Shown here one piece after another: positions 51,552-62,272 of a stretch of 64,000 nucleotides of DNA. Source of the DNA: Phytophthora quininea (lineage: Eukaryota > Oomycota > Peronosporomycetes > Peronosporales > Peronosporaceae); assembly GCA_011947345.1 (NCBI GenBank), contig JAAVTG010000540.1, forward strand, positions 186,001 to 250,000, in the 5' to 3' direction. The notes beneath the pieces were generated by a model. It was given only the letters and a program-made list of their open reading frames with translations. It made no database searches and was not told where the DNA came from. The translations under genes were made by a program, and so were the position numbers. Numbering within the stretch: position 1 is the first letter of the stretch; the number at the start of each line of letters is the position of its first letter.

Positions 51552-54166
51552 TGGAAGATATTTGGGTGCGCTCTAACGCTGCTGTATCGTTGCGTCGGCG
51601 GCTCTAGAGGCGAAATCGCAATGCCGCGACGGGAGGAGTCTGTGTGTGCGCTCGAACCAGCAACTTCCGGAATGACTAGGGCCCCGGCCGCGGCTGTCGT
51701 TCGCTCGGCCCGAAAGAGCACAGTGCGGGCGGGCAGACAGGCGCAAAGGTACCGTGGTTACAGGGACAGGCCCGTGCCAAAAGCGGGTACCTACGGTGCT
51801 GGTCGGGGGGCGTTTTGGATGACGAAAAACTGCGGCCGACTCCGTCAGGACTGGAACGGCGCCAATGGGGATAGCAGCGTGAGAGCAAGGTTTCTTTTTG
51901 ATGGAGCGGTCTGGCAGCGGGGAATCGATAGGGGAAGATGTTCCGCTTGTGGGGGTATCCATCCCCTGCCTGCCGTCTTGAGTCAGCTCCTATTCCTCGG
52001 AGCAGCAAGCACTTGGTGGTGTTGCTGTGGGTTGGGGCCTCTGTGACCTGCCGCCCCAGCTTTGACTGCCGCTCAAATCGAGGCGTCAGTATCTTGGTCT
52101 TGCCGAGCAAAACAAGATGATGTTCACGGCCAAAGCCAGCGGCTCGGATCGTGACAGGCTCCAGGCGAGGATAGGCTTTGGACCCAACCATTCGGCGTGA
52201 AAGGCGTCGACAGCAACAGCAGCAGCAGCGAATACACTCGCCCCGACCGTGAGGATCCTGCAGCTCTTCCGAAGCCTGTGGCAGTTCGGTTGTTCATCAC
52301 TTTGGCCGGGTGCTTTCGCTTTGCCTTCGCTGCGGCCACAATGCAGCGGCCAGTCGTCCGATCGAGCAGGAGCGCGGCGCCCTTTCCGTGGAAAGTGACG
52401 CATGTTGGGGGCTGGGGAGCGACGCTCCTGATCGGGTGAGGCCTGGCGTGAATGGGGCATCGGGCGAGGACCGCAGCGCGCCCTCCAGCTGGGGCGCGCC
52501 GTGCTCCGCCGGAGGCGCCGCCTCTATCAAGACGCCGCGCCACCGAGGCGGCAGCACCGAGCGGCCGAGCTCCAAGGCATTACAAATCGTGGCTCCTCGT
52601 TTCGACAGTCCTGGGGGCCAGCTGGCGCAGTCGCCAATATGGCGGCCGCAGTCATGAACGTGACGTGCTGCCCGCCGGATGTCTGCAGACCACGATGGCC
52701 ATCAGGCAGAAGAGCATGAAGGCAACCAGTCCTTGCTGCCGCCCTGCCTGAGAAATGCGAGGGACGCGTTCGTCTGGAAGATGATCCGAGGCAGCAAGGG
52801 CAGCGTCTTGTTAGAACGATGACCTGTGGCAACACGGCCGAATGGCAGGGGACCCCCACTTTTGGAGCTCAGGACCCCCGCTTTTGGCGTGCTGGATACT
52901 TGCCGCCGCCTTTCCTCGCTTAGCAATGCGAACTCGTTGATCGACATCAAGCGCTGCGTCTAATGTCTCTCCTGCCACTTCAACTACGGGCTTAATACAC
53001 TTACCGTCTTGCCTCGGCTAATGAAACTCGCAGCAGTCTGCCTGCCCCGCCACCCGTGACGCATGGGCGCCGCTGTTTGCGAGGAAGCTGCCACCGCCTT
53101 TAGCGTCAACTCCGGCAAAATTTAGGCGAGGGGCAACCTCTTCTGCTGCAGGCTCAAGGGCTGGCTGCTGGGCTTGGTGCTGCACCGCTCGACTCCAAGT
53201 CGAGTGTCGAATCGGTCGCTCGATTGCGCCCGGGGCGGTGCCGCCGCTCCAGGCCCCGGAGTCGAGAGGAACAGTGGCCCTGGCACCGACACAGCAAGAG
53301 CGTCTGCTTGTGGAATAAGATCGCTTGCGAGATATGCTCGCCATCTTGGTGTTCTCCTTCTACATGTACTAGCAAACAACGCTGCCGCTTCGGCCAAGTG
53401 GAGCCAACTCAAAGCCGACTGAAAGCAGGTGAGGGGCCGGCGCATTCTAGCGCCGTGCGGCTTCATGTCCCGGGGTCTTGCCAGCAACACAGCCCAGCCT
53501 GCCCGTTCTGCGAAGGCTTGGGCTTTCGGATCTGCTTGGGCCAAAGTGGCCACACGCTTGCAAGCTCCGCTTCGGAAATATTTGCCGGCGAGTTGCTTGC
53601 GCTGGGCGCCTCCGGCTCGAGATGATTCCCCCACCGGCTACAGCACTGGGCTGTCCTCGAAAGTGGCGAGAACGAAACCAAAGATGCTAGTCTAACAGTG
53701 GCGCATAATTTTCTTTTCTCCTTCCAACCGAGAACATTGTTCCAAGAGAACTGCAGGTTAGAGCAAGCAGAAGTCCAAAAGTGTGCTTCTTTTCATGGCG
53801 TACACTTCGCGCATTCTGGTTTAGAAAATCCCCAGCAAAGGTTGCGTGTCCGCCGCCAACTGCTGCCATAAGCTGCCATAAGCTGTTTGTGAAGTTCCAG
53901 ACCCGTGTCTCCTGCTCTCAGAGCTCCGCTCACAGCAACAGCAAGCCATTATAGCAGCGACGCAAACTGTTGCAAATATGGTGGTCTTTCCTCCAGACTG
54001 ACAACTCCTGTAGAAATGGCCCCAAATCTGCGGTGGCTGGACGACTAGACGGACTTCGTTAACGCCAAGTCGGGTAGCTAGGAAGCAAATGTATTGTTTT
54101 TCTTGTGGCTTATGTTTTCTCGAAGTGACTCCTCCGTGGAGTCCCTTCACTTTGATCTTTCTCGCC
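51552..54166. other. 2.6-kb GC-rich region without recognisable gene
   Basis: Many overlapping ORFs in several frames with Ala/Arg/Pro/Ser-rich translations typical of non-coding GC-rich DNA. No domain, TIR, LTR or tandem repeat was recognised. The first few hundred bases upstream of 51551 should be the zinc-finger gene's promoter. Confidence 0.45.
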
Positions 54167-54432
54167 TTACCGTTGATAACGGTCGAGCACCGCCACACAA
54201 ACGGGGCCAAACACTATCACCAAAATCAACCAGAACAACCACGGTGACCTGTGCTCGCCCACCGCCACGTACCTGCCGTAGCAGGCGTAGTTGGAGACTT
54301 TGCAGACAGCGTCGTTTGGACAGCAGCACGGGCGCGGTGATCCGCTCGATCCAGCCAATGCCCACAGAGCTGACCTTCGCCGTCAAGAGAAGCGATCATT
54401 GTCGCTGCAATTGGTATCAAACATGCCATCAT
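54167..54432 (-). pseudogene. Relic of the cysteine-rich membrane protein family
   Basis: Minus strand: QLCGHWLDRAD, then after a frame change CCCPNDAVCKVSNYACYGRY and a membrane segment (WLFWLILVIVFGPVCVAVL) ending DRYQR. It lacks the first Cys cluster (GCxVCxxTGxC) and the Gly-rich tail. It is divergent from the plus-strand member starting at 54594, sharing ~160 bp of intergenic DNA. Confidence 0.7.
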
Positions 54433-54593
54433 GTAAACGACTCCATCTCAATCAACAAGCACGTAGCGTGTCACCACCGGGCAGGACCGGGTCTCGATAC
54501 GTCCCGGTTGGGACGAGGCTTTTGTTTTTTTCTGGATAAACGATTGGAAAACAATGACCACGCAACTTCAGCACACGACCAGCCATTTCCAAA

Positions 54594-55280
54594 ATGATCG
54601 CCTTTGGTGTGCTCTTCGCGGTGATCGCGACTGTTACTGTGTTGGCGGAGACGAACCAAACTCTGTCAGGCTGCGAGGTATGTGCCAACACAGGCGAGTG
54701 CGCCAAAGCTTTCCGCAACACTCCGGGGCAGTTCTGCGGAAATTGGCTCGACCAAGCAAGTACGCGCCGACCGTGCTGCTGTCCGAACGGTGCGGTCTGC
54801 CGCGTGACGAATTACGCCTGCAATTGCGCGTATACCGGCGGAGTGCGTCGCGATCCCGAAGCTACTCGTCTGGTGTGGCTGTGGTGGCTTCTTGGAGCTA
54901 TCGTGCTGTTAATGTGCTGCGGAGGCTGCTTCTTCGTGTTTTCCCGGTCCAGACAGCGTGCTAGTGATGATTCAATCCCCGTGACAGCACCAGTGACAAC
55001 ACCTCCGGTTGCCGCGTATGCGAATGCTCCACCCCAGACAGTCTACCCAAGTGCCGCAGTGAGCAATGCTGGATACGGTTGTAGTGATGGTGGCGGCGCT
55101 GGTATGAGTGCTGGTACTGGTGCTGCGTTGGGCGGTGCTGCTGGTCTCCTCGGTGGACTATGGCTCGGTAATACACTAGCTGATCACAGTGACGGCGGTA
55201 ATGGAGGACATGACGGTGGTAACTTTGGCGGTGGAGACTTCGGAGGTGGTGGTGGTGGCGACTTCGGTGGAGACTTTTGA
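54594..55280 (+). CDS. Cysteine-rich single-pass membrane protein, family member 2
   Basis: 228 codons, ATG 54594. Signal peptide MIAFGVLFAVIATVTVLAET, then the family ectodomain GCEVCANTGECAKAFRNTPG, QFCGNWLDQAS, CCCPNGAVCRVTNYACNCAY, a membrane helix (LVWLWWLLGAIVLLMCCGGC) and a tail with TAPVTTPP and a Gly-rich end of repeated GGGDFGG units after GLLGGLWLGNTLADH. The ectodomain shares spacing of all Cys with 48910-49605. The tails differ, but both contain VPVTAP/IPVTAP. No known domain; surface or endomembrane role inferred only from topology. Confidence 0.8.
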   Translation: MIAFGVLFAVIATVTVLAETNQTLSGCEVCANTGECAKAFRNTPGQFCGNWLDQASTRRPCCCPNGAVCRVTNYACNCAYTGGVRRDPEATRLVWLWWLLGAIVLLMCCGGCFFVFSRSRQRASDDSIPVTAPVTTPPVAAYANAPPQTVYPSAAVSNAGYGCSDGGGAGMSAGTGAALGGAAGLLGGLWLGNTLADHSDGGNGGHDGGNFGGGDFGGGGGGDFGGDF

Positions 55281-55326
55281 CTCATCTTCATGTTGCAAAG
55301 CAGTTTAATATCCACGAGCCAAGCAC

Positions 55327-55860
55327 TCACTTGGCCAGTTCACCAGCTAGCTTCTCTTCTTTCATTCTCTTCTTCTCTTCCATCTTGCGTTGGTGCTCTG
55401 CTTCGTAATCCTCGGACGAGAGTCTGTCTGGGAACTCGTAGGAAATGTCGAAGTCCTCCGGGATGCAACATTTGATCCCTTCTTGGTGCAGTAGCAGCGA
55501 GCGACGGTTGGCCTGCATGGGGCGTGAGAACGGCACTCGCAGTCCTCCAACGACCACGCCCTTGTGTTCTCCGTTCCTGTAGACGATGGGGATTTTGACG
55601 CGCACTTTTGGTGGTGGTGGCGGCGTCACCTTGCGGTTGGTTGGGACGTCCGTCTGGAACAGCCACTTGAAGAAGTTGCGCTTCTTGCGCTTGGGCTTCT
55701 TGCGGTCTTCTGGCTCGGGCTCAGCATCCGTCTCAATTTCGGCGGTGGTGGATTTCTGTTCGCGTTGGAGTTGACGTCGCCGTTCACCTGTTTGATCTTG
55801 GGACTTGAGTCGGCGCAAATCCGTCTCGGTCAGAGCTGCGTTTTCGACAAGGAAGGTCAT
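55327..55860 (-). CDS. Conserved-looking hypothetical charged protein
   Basis: 177 codons from ATG 55860 (MTFLVENAALTETDLRRL). Lys/Glu-rich with a proline run (TPPPPPKVRVKIPIVYR). The middle YRNGEHKGVVVGGLRVPFSR looks folded, as does CCIPEDFDISYEFPDRLS. It ends in a charged helix (MEEKKRMKEEKLAGELAK). The codon before the ATG is in frame and open, so an upstream exon is possible. Convergent with the membrane protein gene (stops ~45 bp apart). Function unknown. Confidence 0.6.
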   Translation of the reverse strand: MTFLVENAALTETDLRRLKSQDQTGERRRQLQREQKSTTAEIETDAEPEPEDRKKPKRKKRNFFKWLFQTDVPTNRKVTPPPPPKVRVKIPIVYRNGEHKGVVVGGLRVPFSRPMQANRRSLLLHQEGIKCCIPEDFDISYEFPDRLSSEDYEAEHQRKMEEKKRMKEEKLAGELAK

Positions 55861-56292
55861 CACGACGGACTCTGCAGAGGTTGGGGTCGACGGCTGATTG
55901 CAAAATGGACCGGGCGGTGATCTTCAGCTGAATCAAGCAACGGATACGTTTCTGAAGTTCAATCACCACCGTTTTCGACCATTTCGGTGTGCGCTATGGT
56001 ATCTGACATCAACTCGACAGTCCATGCAGAACAAGCCGTCGATAGCACGTCTGCAGCAAGTACTAGCACCTATCCATTAACGATCTCGGACAAGGTGTTC
56101 AAATGCTTGTAGGCGAGCAAAGTGCTGCTTCCTACAGCCGAACATGATACCGGCACACGACAGCAGCCGAGGCAACCGCATGAATCAAGTCGCTGCGACA
56201 ACCTGCAGGAAACGTGTCCGAGCGTATCTACGACGAGCTTGGATGTTGATGCTCGTAAGTTGAAGTGGCTGCATCATTCGTTTTAAGTGCTG
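55861..56292. other. No recognisable gene
   Basis: 432 bp. Short ORFs only; presumably the 5' flank of the hypothetical gene and 3' flank of the next minus-strand gene. Confidence 0.45.
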
Positions 56293-57542
56293 CTACATGT
56301 TGTCCTCAACGGCCTTCATGATGTACACGCCGACGAGGAAGCCGCTGGACGATATCCCGGCGATGAGTTCACGACGGATACTGGCAGCGTCCTCGCCCGT
56401 GTCCATCCAGGGTCGATGTACACGCTGTCCACCGAACGCTACTGACGTCGCGATCGCCTGCTTCAGCGGCTGGTAGAAGGTTTCGCACAGATCCTGACAC
56501 TCCAACGCCAAAGCATTGAAAATGTCGTCGTTCTTACGCTCTAACTCACTGGCCATGCCTTCAAACGGAACTAGAGGGAACTTGTCGTGCTCGCAGATGT
56601 GTGCTAGAATATCGTCCGCAGTACTCTCGGCTGCGTTGGGGTCCGGGTACATGTCTTCCGGGAACATCTCGGCCTTGAGCAAACTGCGGCGCTCGTGCAT
56701 CTCGTCGTCGTCCAATCCTTCGGCTCTCCACTCCACCTGCTTGGCCCTCAATGCCCGCGAGAACTCATCCATCATAGCCTTCGCTTCTCGACGGTATTCG
56801 CGGATTGACTTCTTAGCCGCCTCGCAGAAATTGCACTTCTTCTTGGCATCGCGTTTGCCCACTACAATATTCTCCCAGTGCATGCCCAGCTCAGATACAT
56901 GAAGATACTCTGTCGATGCTGCTACAAAATCATCTCCAAATCGATCATACAGGGAGTTCAAGGCCACTCGAGCATCCTCGATCGTCCATACAGCACTCTT
57001 GTCTTTATCTGGCTGTGTGAGAGGTACAACCACTGGCCGAGCTCGGCAAAACTCGCCAAAGGGGTAGCTACATACGCTCGACTGTAAAATGGCTTTAGCA
57101 TCTTCTCCATCCTCCCTATTAACGACAGCAACTGGGCTCCTTGTCCTCTAGCATAATCAACGGGTGCGTTCTTCTCCATCAAGCGACGATTGAGCTCTTT
57201 CTTCCTGGGGACGTGGCTGTGGTCTCTGCACTCGGACCAAAACACAGATCCCTCGCCAGCTCCTTCACCTCCGTCCTGTTGTCTTTGTAGTGAAAAATCC
57301 ATCCAGTCTCCATTGCAACCGTGTAATAAATGCACCCCCACGCTGGAATTACTCAGTGCCATCACGGACAAGGCTTGATCCTGCCGCAATAGGCGACACG
57401 TCCCCAGTAGCTGCACCATATCTGGGACGGTCAGGAACCACAACGCGCCGTTGATCAGGGACGCATACACCTCTTCACTGGAATCCGCTCCAAGCGAGCT
57501 CGTAGTGCGCTGACGCTTAGTCTCAGAACGAGTCGCCGGCAT
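56293..57542 (-). CDS. Unknown protein with F-box-like N-terminus, one frame break
   Basis: ATG 57542 (MPATRSETKRQRTTSS) is preferred to the upstream in-frame start at 57626. Residues ~35-60 (LWFLTVPDMVQLLGTCRLL) look like an F-box. Then SVMALSNSSVGVHLLHGCNG and PFYSRAYVATPLASFAELG. A single base is missing near 57050; the frame then continues 245 codons with WTIEDARVALNSLYDRFG, a KKCNFCEAAKKSIREYRREAK segment (one CxxC), ADDILAHICEHDKFPLV and a C-terminal helix to 56293. ~415 residues in total. No family beyond the F-box resemblance. Confidence 0.6.
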
Positions 57543-57637
57543 CTTCGCTTGAACGGTTAAAGAATAACAGTCAAAACTATATACACATGAGTCGTACAAT
57601 GAACACCAAAAGTTACTACCAAACAAGATGCAAATGC

Positions 57638-58988
57638 TTATGGAGACATGGGGATGACTCTGCTGGCAGCTCGACGGTCTTCTTCGATGAGAAGATTTTG
57701 CAGCATTTGGTGGTCACGTCGCACTTTGCCACTGAGCGAGCTGAGCACGTAGTCTCTTGTGTGGACAATGTCCTCTCGAGTGGAGAAGCTTTCCGAGCCT
57801 TCAGCATAGAGCTGGTAGCATGTGCGAGCGACTGCAGCGTGTGCAGGGTCCGAAGTGGAGCGGGAGATGATGATCCAGCAGCGATCACGGAAACGCAGCC
57901 CCATGCTGGGCATCGTAAGGATGTTGGTTTTGATCAGCACGACGCGGTCAGGCTCCTCATACTTGCGCATGAACTGGAAGCCGTCGATTTTGAGGACTCC
58001 CGAAGGGTTGTGCAGTGCGACGAGGAAGTTCTTCTCAAGCGAGTCTGGCTTTCGTCTCTGAATCTGTAGTTGATACTATGTGAGTAGGCTGCAATGGTAC
58101 AAACAGCATCAGAACGTACAAAGCGGTAGATTCGCTCCTGGTCTTGGTTCTTAATGTTGAGGTCTTTCCATACAACGTCGGCTGCGACTCGCAGTGGACA
58201 CGACACGGGCGTCGTCGTGACCACTTCGATGCAGTTTCCTGCGACTCGTCCGTCCGCTTGACGCGCGTATTGCATGAAATTGTAGCTGGTAGATCCGGTG
58301 GAAAGACAGAGTTCGAGGCGATGTACAACCTCTCGACACTCTTCTCCAATTGGGAGATGATCGTCATGGTCTCGTCCTCCACCGACATCTCCAGCGTCTT
58401 CTTACTGGTCTCGTCCTCGTCTTCAAACACATACTCCTTACCCTGCAGTAATATATAATAATAATAAATAAATCCCAATATTGAAAAACCCAATAAAACC
58501 CAACCGCCCACATAGAGCAGACTGCGTCTCTGCACGAGGTGCCGGAAGGCCCCGTTGACCTTCTGCTGGTTCTGCAACACTTCCTTGAGCTTCCTGTTCT
58601 TCCTCTCGGCCTTCTGCCTCTGGTGGAACTCCTTCACAGCCCGCTTGAACCAGAGCTGGCTGTCGTCTCCACCCATGTGGGTCTTTTCAGCCTTCCGTCG
58701 CTCCCGACGCTGTAGAAGCAGCTTCACCCGCTGCTCCAACTCCAGAGCTTCGTCTCGTAGTCCCCGCAGCTCCGCCTTTTTCCTCTGTTGCAGCTGGGTG
58801 GAATAACACAAATTTTTCTGGGTTTTAATGGCTTGCGCTTGGGTTTTCGTTGTCAACGCGCTGGAACGCGGAGGGTTATTGGTCTTGGACGTCTTGGACG
58901 CCTTCTTGTCGTCGTCGCACTCGTCGATCAGCGCCAAAACGTCCGCTAGCATTGCGTCGGCGTCCTCCTCGCGCTCCAAGAAGCTCAT
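57638..58988 (-). CDS. M96-like coiled-coil/START-like protein with two introns, one frame break
   Basis: ATG 58988 (MSFLEREEDADAMLADVLAL). Basic coiled coil (QQRKKAELRGLRDEALELEQ, LLQRRERRKAEKTH), WFKRAVKEFHQRQKAERKNR, then intron 58443-58511 (69 bp), which is open in frame and would translate as a false membrane helix. GKEYVFEDEDETSKKTLEM and a short stretch follow, then a break near 58286 (one base), DGRVAGNCIEVVTTTPVS, intron 58076-58119 (44 bp) and the START-like end MRKYEEPDRVVLIKTNIL, DRCWIIISRSTSDPAH, LLIEEDRRAASRVIP. The best preserved M96-like gene here. Confidence 0.78.
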
Positions 58989-59089
58989 ACCGGAAGTTTC
59001 CTTTCCGCTTCGAAGTTCTCAGTGAGTGGATTTGAATGATAGCGGCGATTTTGTGTAATGTTTACGCTAAAATTTATCGAAAAAGTTTA

Positions 59090-60075
59090 TCAGTCGACTA
59101 AAAGCTCCTGTCCCTTTTCGACCATCATGTCTTGCAGCCACACCGAGTACGTTCTCATCTTGGAGCTCCAGGCATCCAGCCCGATCTCTTCAATATACTT
59201 GACGTCCTTCTCTCGAGCCGAAAACCCCTCCTGGGTCTCCACAAACAACTGCAAGTAGAACTGCACGTCGCTCTGATGGACTGGGTCCATCTCGGACTGC
59301 GAGACGATCGTCCACGCGTGGCCTCGCAGATGCAGCCCCTCGGTCGGTAGCAGCAACTTGTACGCTCGCACTTGCACCACACGCTCGGCTTCCTCGAACC
59401 GCTGCATGTACTGCAGTCCGTTGACGGTGGTGGTGCCGAATCGGCTTCGCAGCGTCATGTCGAACCCCTTGGCCATGGCGTCGGCTCCTTTCGCAGTCAT
59501 CTAGACCAGTCACGGCAAGGGAACACAAGGAGTCAGGATTGACAACCTCAGCAACCAACAACAACAACAACAACAACAACAATGACAATGACAACACGCA
59601 CGTAGCGGTAAGACTTGTCCGGGTACGTTCGTAGTGTGCCCAACTCCTCCCACAGAATATCGCTGGCTTGCTTCATGGGACAGTCGACCGGAGCTCTCGC
59701 CACGATCTCCATCATCCGATCTCGGTACATGTCGACGGTGGGCTCCATTCTGCAGCCGAAGGTCGGCAGTCGTTCTTTGGGAAGACGGCCGCGCAGTCGT
59801 GGTACAGCTGCGAGACTCCACTGGAGAGCTGCTCCATGAAGACGGGGGCGTTGTCGAGACGAAGATTAGCTCGAGTGTCTTTGGTGGGGCCATTGAACAC
59901 ATAATCGAGTCCCTACAGTTGTGCACAGCAAGAAAGGCAAAACACGTCAGTTGCGAGATGGTACCGGTATCTACGACCGAAGGAAAAGCACCTACCGCCA
60001 GCGTCTCCTTCTGCTGCAGGACCGTCAGCATCGCGTCGTTTAGCCTCTGCTGCTTCTCCACGCTGTAATTGAGTT
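59090..60075 (-). pseudogene. M96-like gene, 3' two-thirds, two introns
   Basis: Begins abruptly at 60075 (LNYSVEKQQRLNDAMLTVLQ). Intron 59913-59995 (83 bp), then LDYVFNGPTKDTRANLRLD and FMEQLSSGVSQLYHDCAAVF. A break near 59763 (one base) precedes MEPTVDMYRDRMMEIVARAP. Intron 59501-59601 (101 bp, containing a GTT run) is followed by MTAKGADAMAKGFDMTLRS and the START-like RFEEAERVVQVRAYKLLLP to the stop at 59090. The 5' third is missing, and a pogo element lies upstream. The first 364 bp are repeated in inverse at 63637-64000. Confidence 0.75.
59546..59585. repeat. CAA/GTT trinucleotide microsatellite in an intron
   Basis: About nine to twelve tandem CAA units (GTT on the gene strand), slightly imperfect at the right end, inside the 101-bp intron of the M96-like gene. 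Confidence 0.85.
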
Positions 60076-60190
60076 TCTCGCAAAGGTAAAGTTCTTGTAT
60101 TATATGGCGTTCAATTTCGTTTTGATGTTTTTTTCTTCGAATCCTTATATCTTTTGTCATGTTGCATTGGCAATCTACCCAACTCAGATA

Positions 60191-62272
60191 CCGTATTCTT
60201 CCTGTCAAAAGCGTCATCACATGTGCACATTAGGATAGGGCAATGAAGTGTACAAGAGACCAGTCATGTACACTTTAACGTTGAAGCAGCAAAATGGATG
60301 GGATGCATTGAATGGTCACAGGCTAACAAGAAGCTCGCTGTTGCTGTTGTCATCGCTGTAGACATTGGCAGCGTCGTCATCAGAGTCTACAGCACTCATC
60401 TTGCGAGATCTGCCTTGGAGTTGGAGAGCACGTAGACAATCGATCACGGCGGACATGTCTGTCTGATTGTTCGTCTGAATCTCCGGTGCACGTCGAGTGT
60501 CGTTCAAAAGTCCCACCCTTTTGAAGCCATTTTGAATAGTACACGGGGTCAAGTCGTGCCACGCCTCGCTGATCCATATCGCTGTGTCTGTCCTGGTGGG
60601 AGCTCGGAGCTGAAAGCTCCTTGACTCCTGGGTTTGTCGCTGGGATTGTGTGGGCTGCGCTATCATATCGTCCTCGCTGTCGCTTGTGTCGCTGCAAACT
60701 GCCTCTCTCGCTTCATACGCCTCGGGCACGAAGAACTCTCGGCCCTCACCAATTTCTCCGCTACAGATACTTGCGCTCATATCCAGCATCTGCTGCGCTG
60801 CTAGTGCATCTTCGTTCTGCGTGACCTTCTGTCGCTCCTCTTGTAGGTGGTGATCACGAATTTGCCGCTTCATTTGCTCCACCCATCGCTCCCGCAGCCG
60901 ATCTTTAAGAGGCTTATTCCACGCAATGTCAGCAGGCTGACATACGTATGTGTACCGTGGCGGCACCTTCATCAATAAGACGTTGATTGATTCAGCGTAA
61001 TGGACGAATTCTTGGGTCCAATGACCCGAGAAGTCATCCCATAGCAAGAGTACAGGATCCTCAATATTTTGGCGATCTGCAAAAAATAACGCAGAAACGT
61101 GAGCGATAATTTAGACGCCCACCACGCGTTTTCGTTGCCGTAGATAACACAGTCGGATTTTTCTTGCAAACCCTTGATCTCCTTCCAAACTCGTCTACCG
61201 AAGCCGTGCCGATGTTCATCGTTGGCAACCTTCGTGGCTGGAACTCGCGAGGGTTTGCTCTTGAAGACAAGAAACGGACTGTACTTGTTGCCCTGTGAGT
61301 CGCCTAACAGCATCGCTGTTGCTCGTTCTTTCTCTTTTCCAGCACACTTTATCCACACTGTCTTGACACCGCGGTGATCAATTGTTCTACGAGGCAAATA
61401 CTCAAAACAAACAGCTTCGATGTGTCAGTAAGCAGTTTGAGTAGATGAGAACAAAATCGTACCAGTCTGGTCCGCATTAAACACTTGTGTGATTCCATGT
61501 TCAACGATTGTACGGTGGACGCGCGCTGAATTGAAGTGCTGCCTTCTCGGCATCTGCTGGAGTCGTCTGACCCTGACGAGTGCGTGTACGAATAGAAAGT
61601 CTGTGGCGACGCATAAACTTCTTCGCCCAGGAGTAAGAGCCGCGAAATACTGCCGCAGCTTGGGACATCTCTTTGGCTATCTCAACTCCTTTCGCGCGCA
61701 ACATATTCAACGAGACTGGCATACCATCACGGCGCATACTGTTTATCCACAGCACTATCTGCTCTTCCAACCCCTTCGACAGCAACGTAGCAGTTCCAGA
61801 ATGCCTGAGTTTGCGATGCGAGCTCTTGCCGTTGGCACACATAGCAAATATCGCGACTCGATTCTTGATCCACTTTCGGACTTGCTTCTTCTTGCTGCGC
61901 ATGTCGTCGGGGTCTCCAAAAACGACGTAGATTGCGTCCTCTAGGCGTCGTTCTTTGAGAAAGTGCTCGATGCACCTCTTTTCTCCGCGTAAGCTACGGA
62001 TACGCGCATGTGTCGGTTGGGCACTCGACCATCCCCTCCAACACAAGGTCTTCCTGCCATAGTGGTAGTTGTAGAATGAACGAGAGTCCGCTGCTCGCTG
62101 CGCTTGCTCGTTGTCGGCCACTCGAATTGAATGGACTCGGCCACAGCAGCACCGGCTGTTGAAGTGGCTCTTATGACAAGCAATTATCTGATTAGAGAAA
62201 ACTTGCGTGTCTGATTGGCTCCGCCGTGGCGGCGCTTATGACAAGTCGACGCCTATGACAAGGGGAATACGG
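60191..62272 (-). mobile_element. Pogo-like DNA transposon, 2.08 kb
   Basis: Inverted ends CCGTATTC(T/C).. at 60191 and 62272, about 27 bp with several mismatches. The left flank is TA; the right flank reads CA, so the TA duplication is imperfect. It encodes a DDE_1 (pogo/Tigger) transposase on the minus strand. The same family supplies the fragment at 1-79 and 2019-2069. Confidence 0.8.
60316..62121 (-). pseudogene. Pogo-type DDE_1 transposase (frame-broken, one intron)
   Basis: The start is unresolved: 62121 is GTG, and an ATG near 62060 in another frame is possible. A CENP-B-like helix-turn-helix (RGSYSWAKKFMRRHRLSIRT) follows DGMPVSLNMLRAKGVEIAKE. A break near 61515 leads to VFNADQT (first Asp). 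Intron 61415-61462 (48 bp) then leads to FEYLPRRTIDHRGVKTVW and ATAMLLGDSQGNKYSPFLVF. A T6 run near 61084 lacks one base, followed by LLLWDDFSGHW (second Asp) and CQPADIAWNKPLKDRL (third Asp). The long acidic C-terminus ends NSNSELLVSL. Confidence 0.8.

Noticed and set aside
49923..52046. A 707-codon plus-strand ORF
   Set aside because: It is the antisense of the zinc-finger gene, with Val/Ala/Arg-rich composition typical of a GC-rich shadow frame.
53122..53634. A 170-codon minus-strand ORF as a gene
   Set aside because: Ala/Arg/Pro/Ser-rich, overlapped by similar-length ORFs in other frames, no domain, no splice context.
58035..58988. A 317-aa membrane protein with a Gly/Ile/Tyr-rich helix
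   Set aside because: The helix is an in-frame GT..AG intron (58443-58511), and the last ~85 codons are out of frame with the M96-like family.
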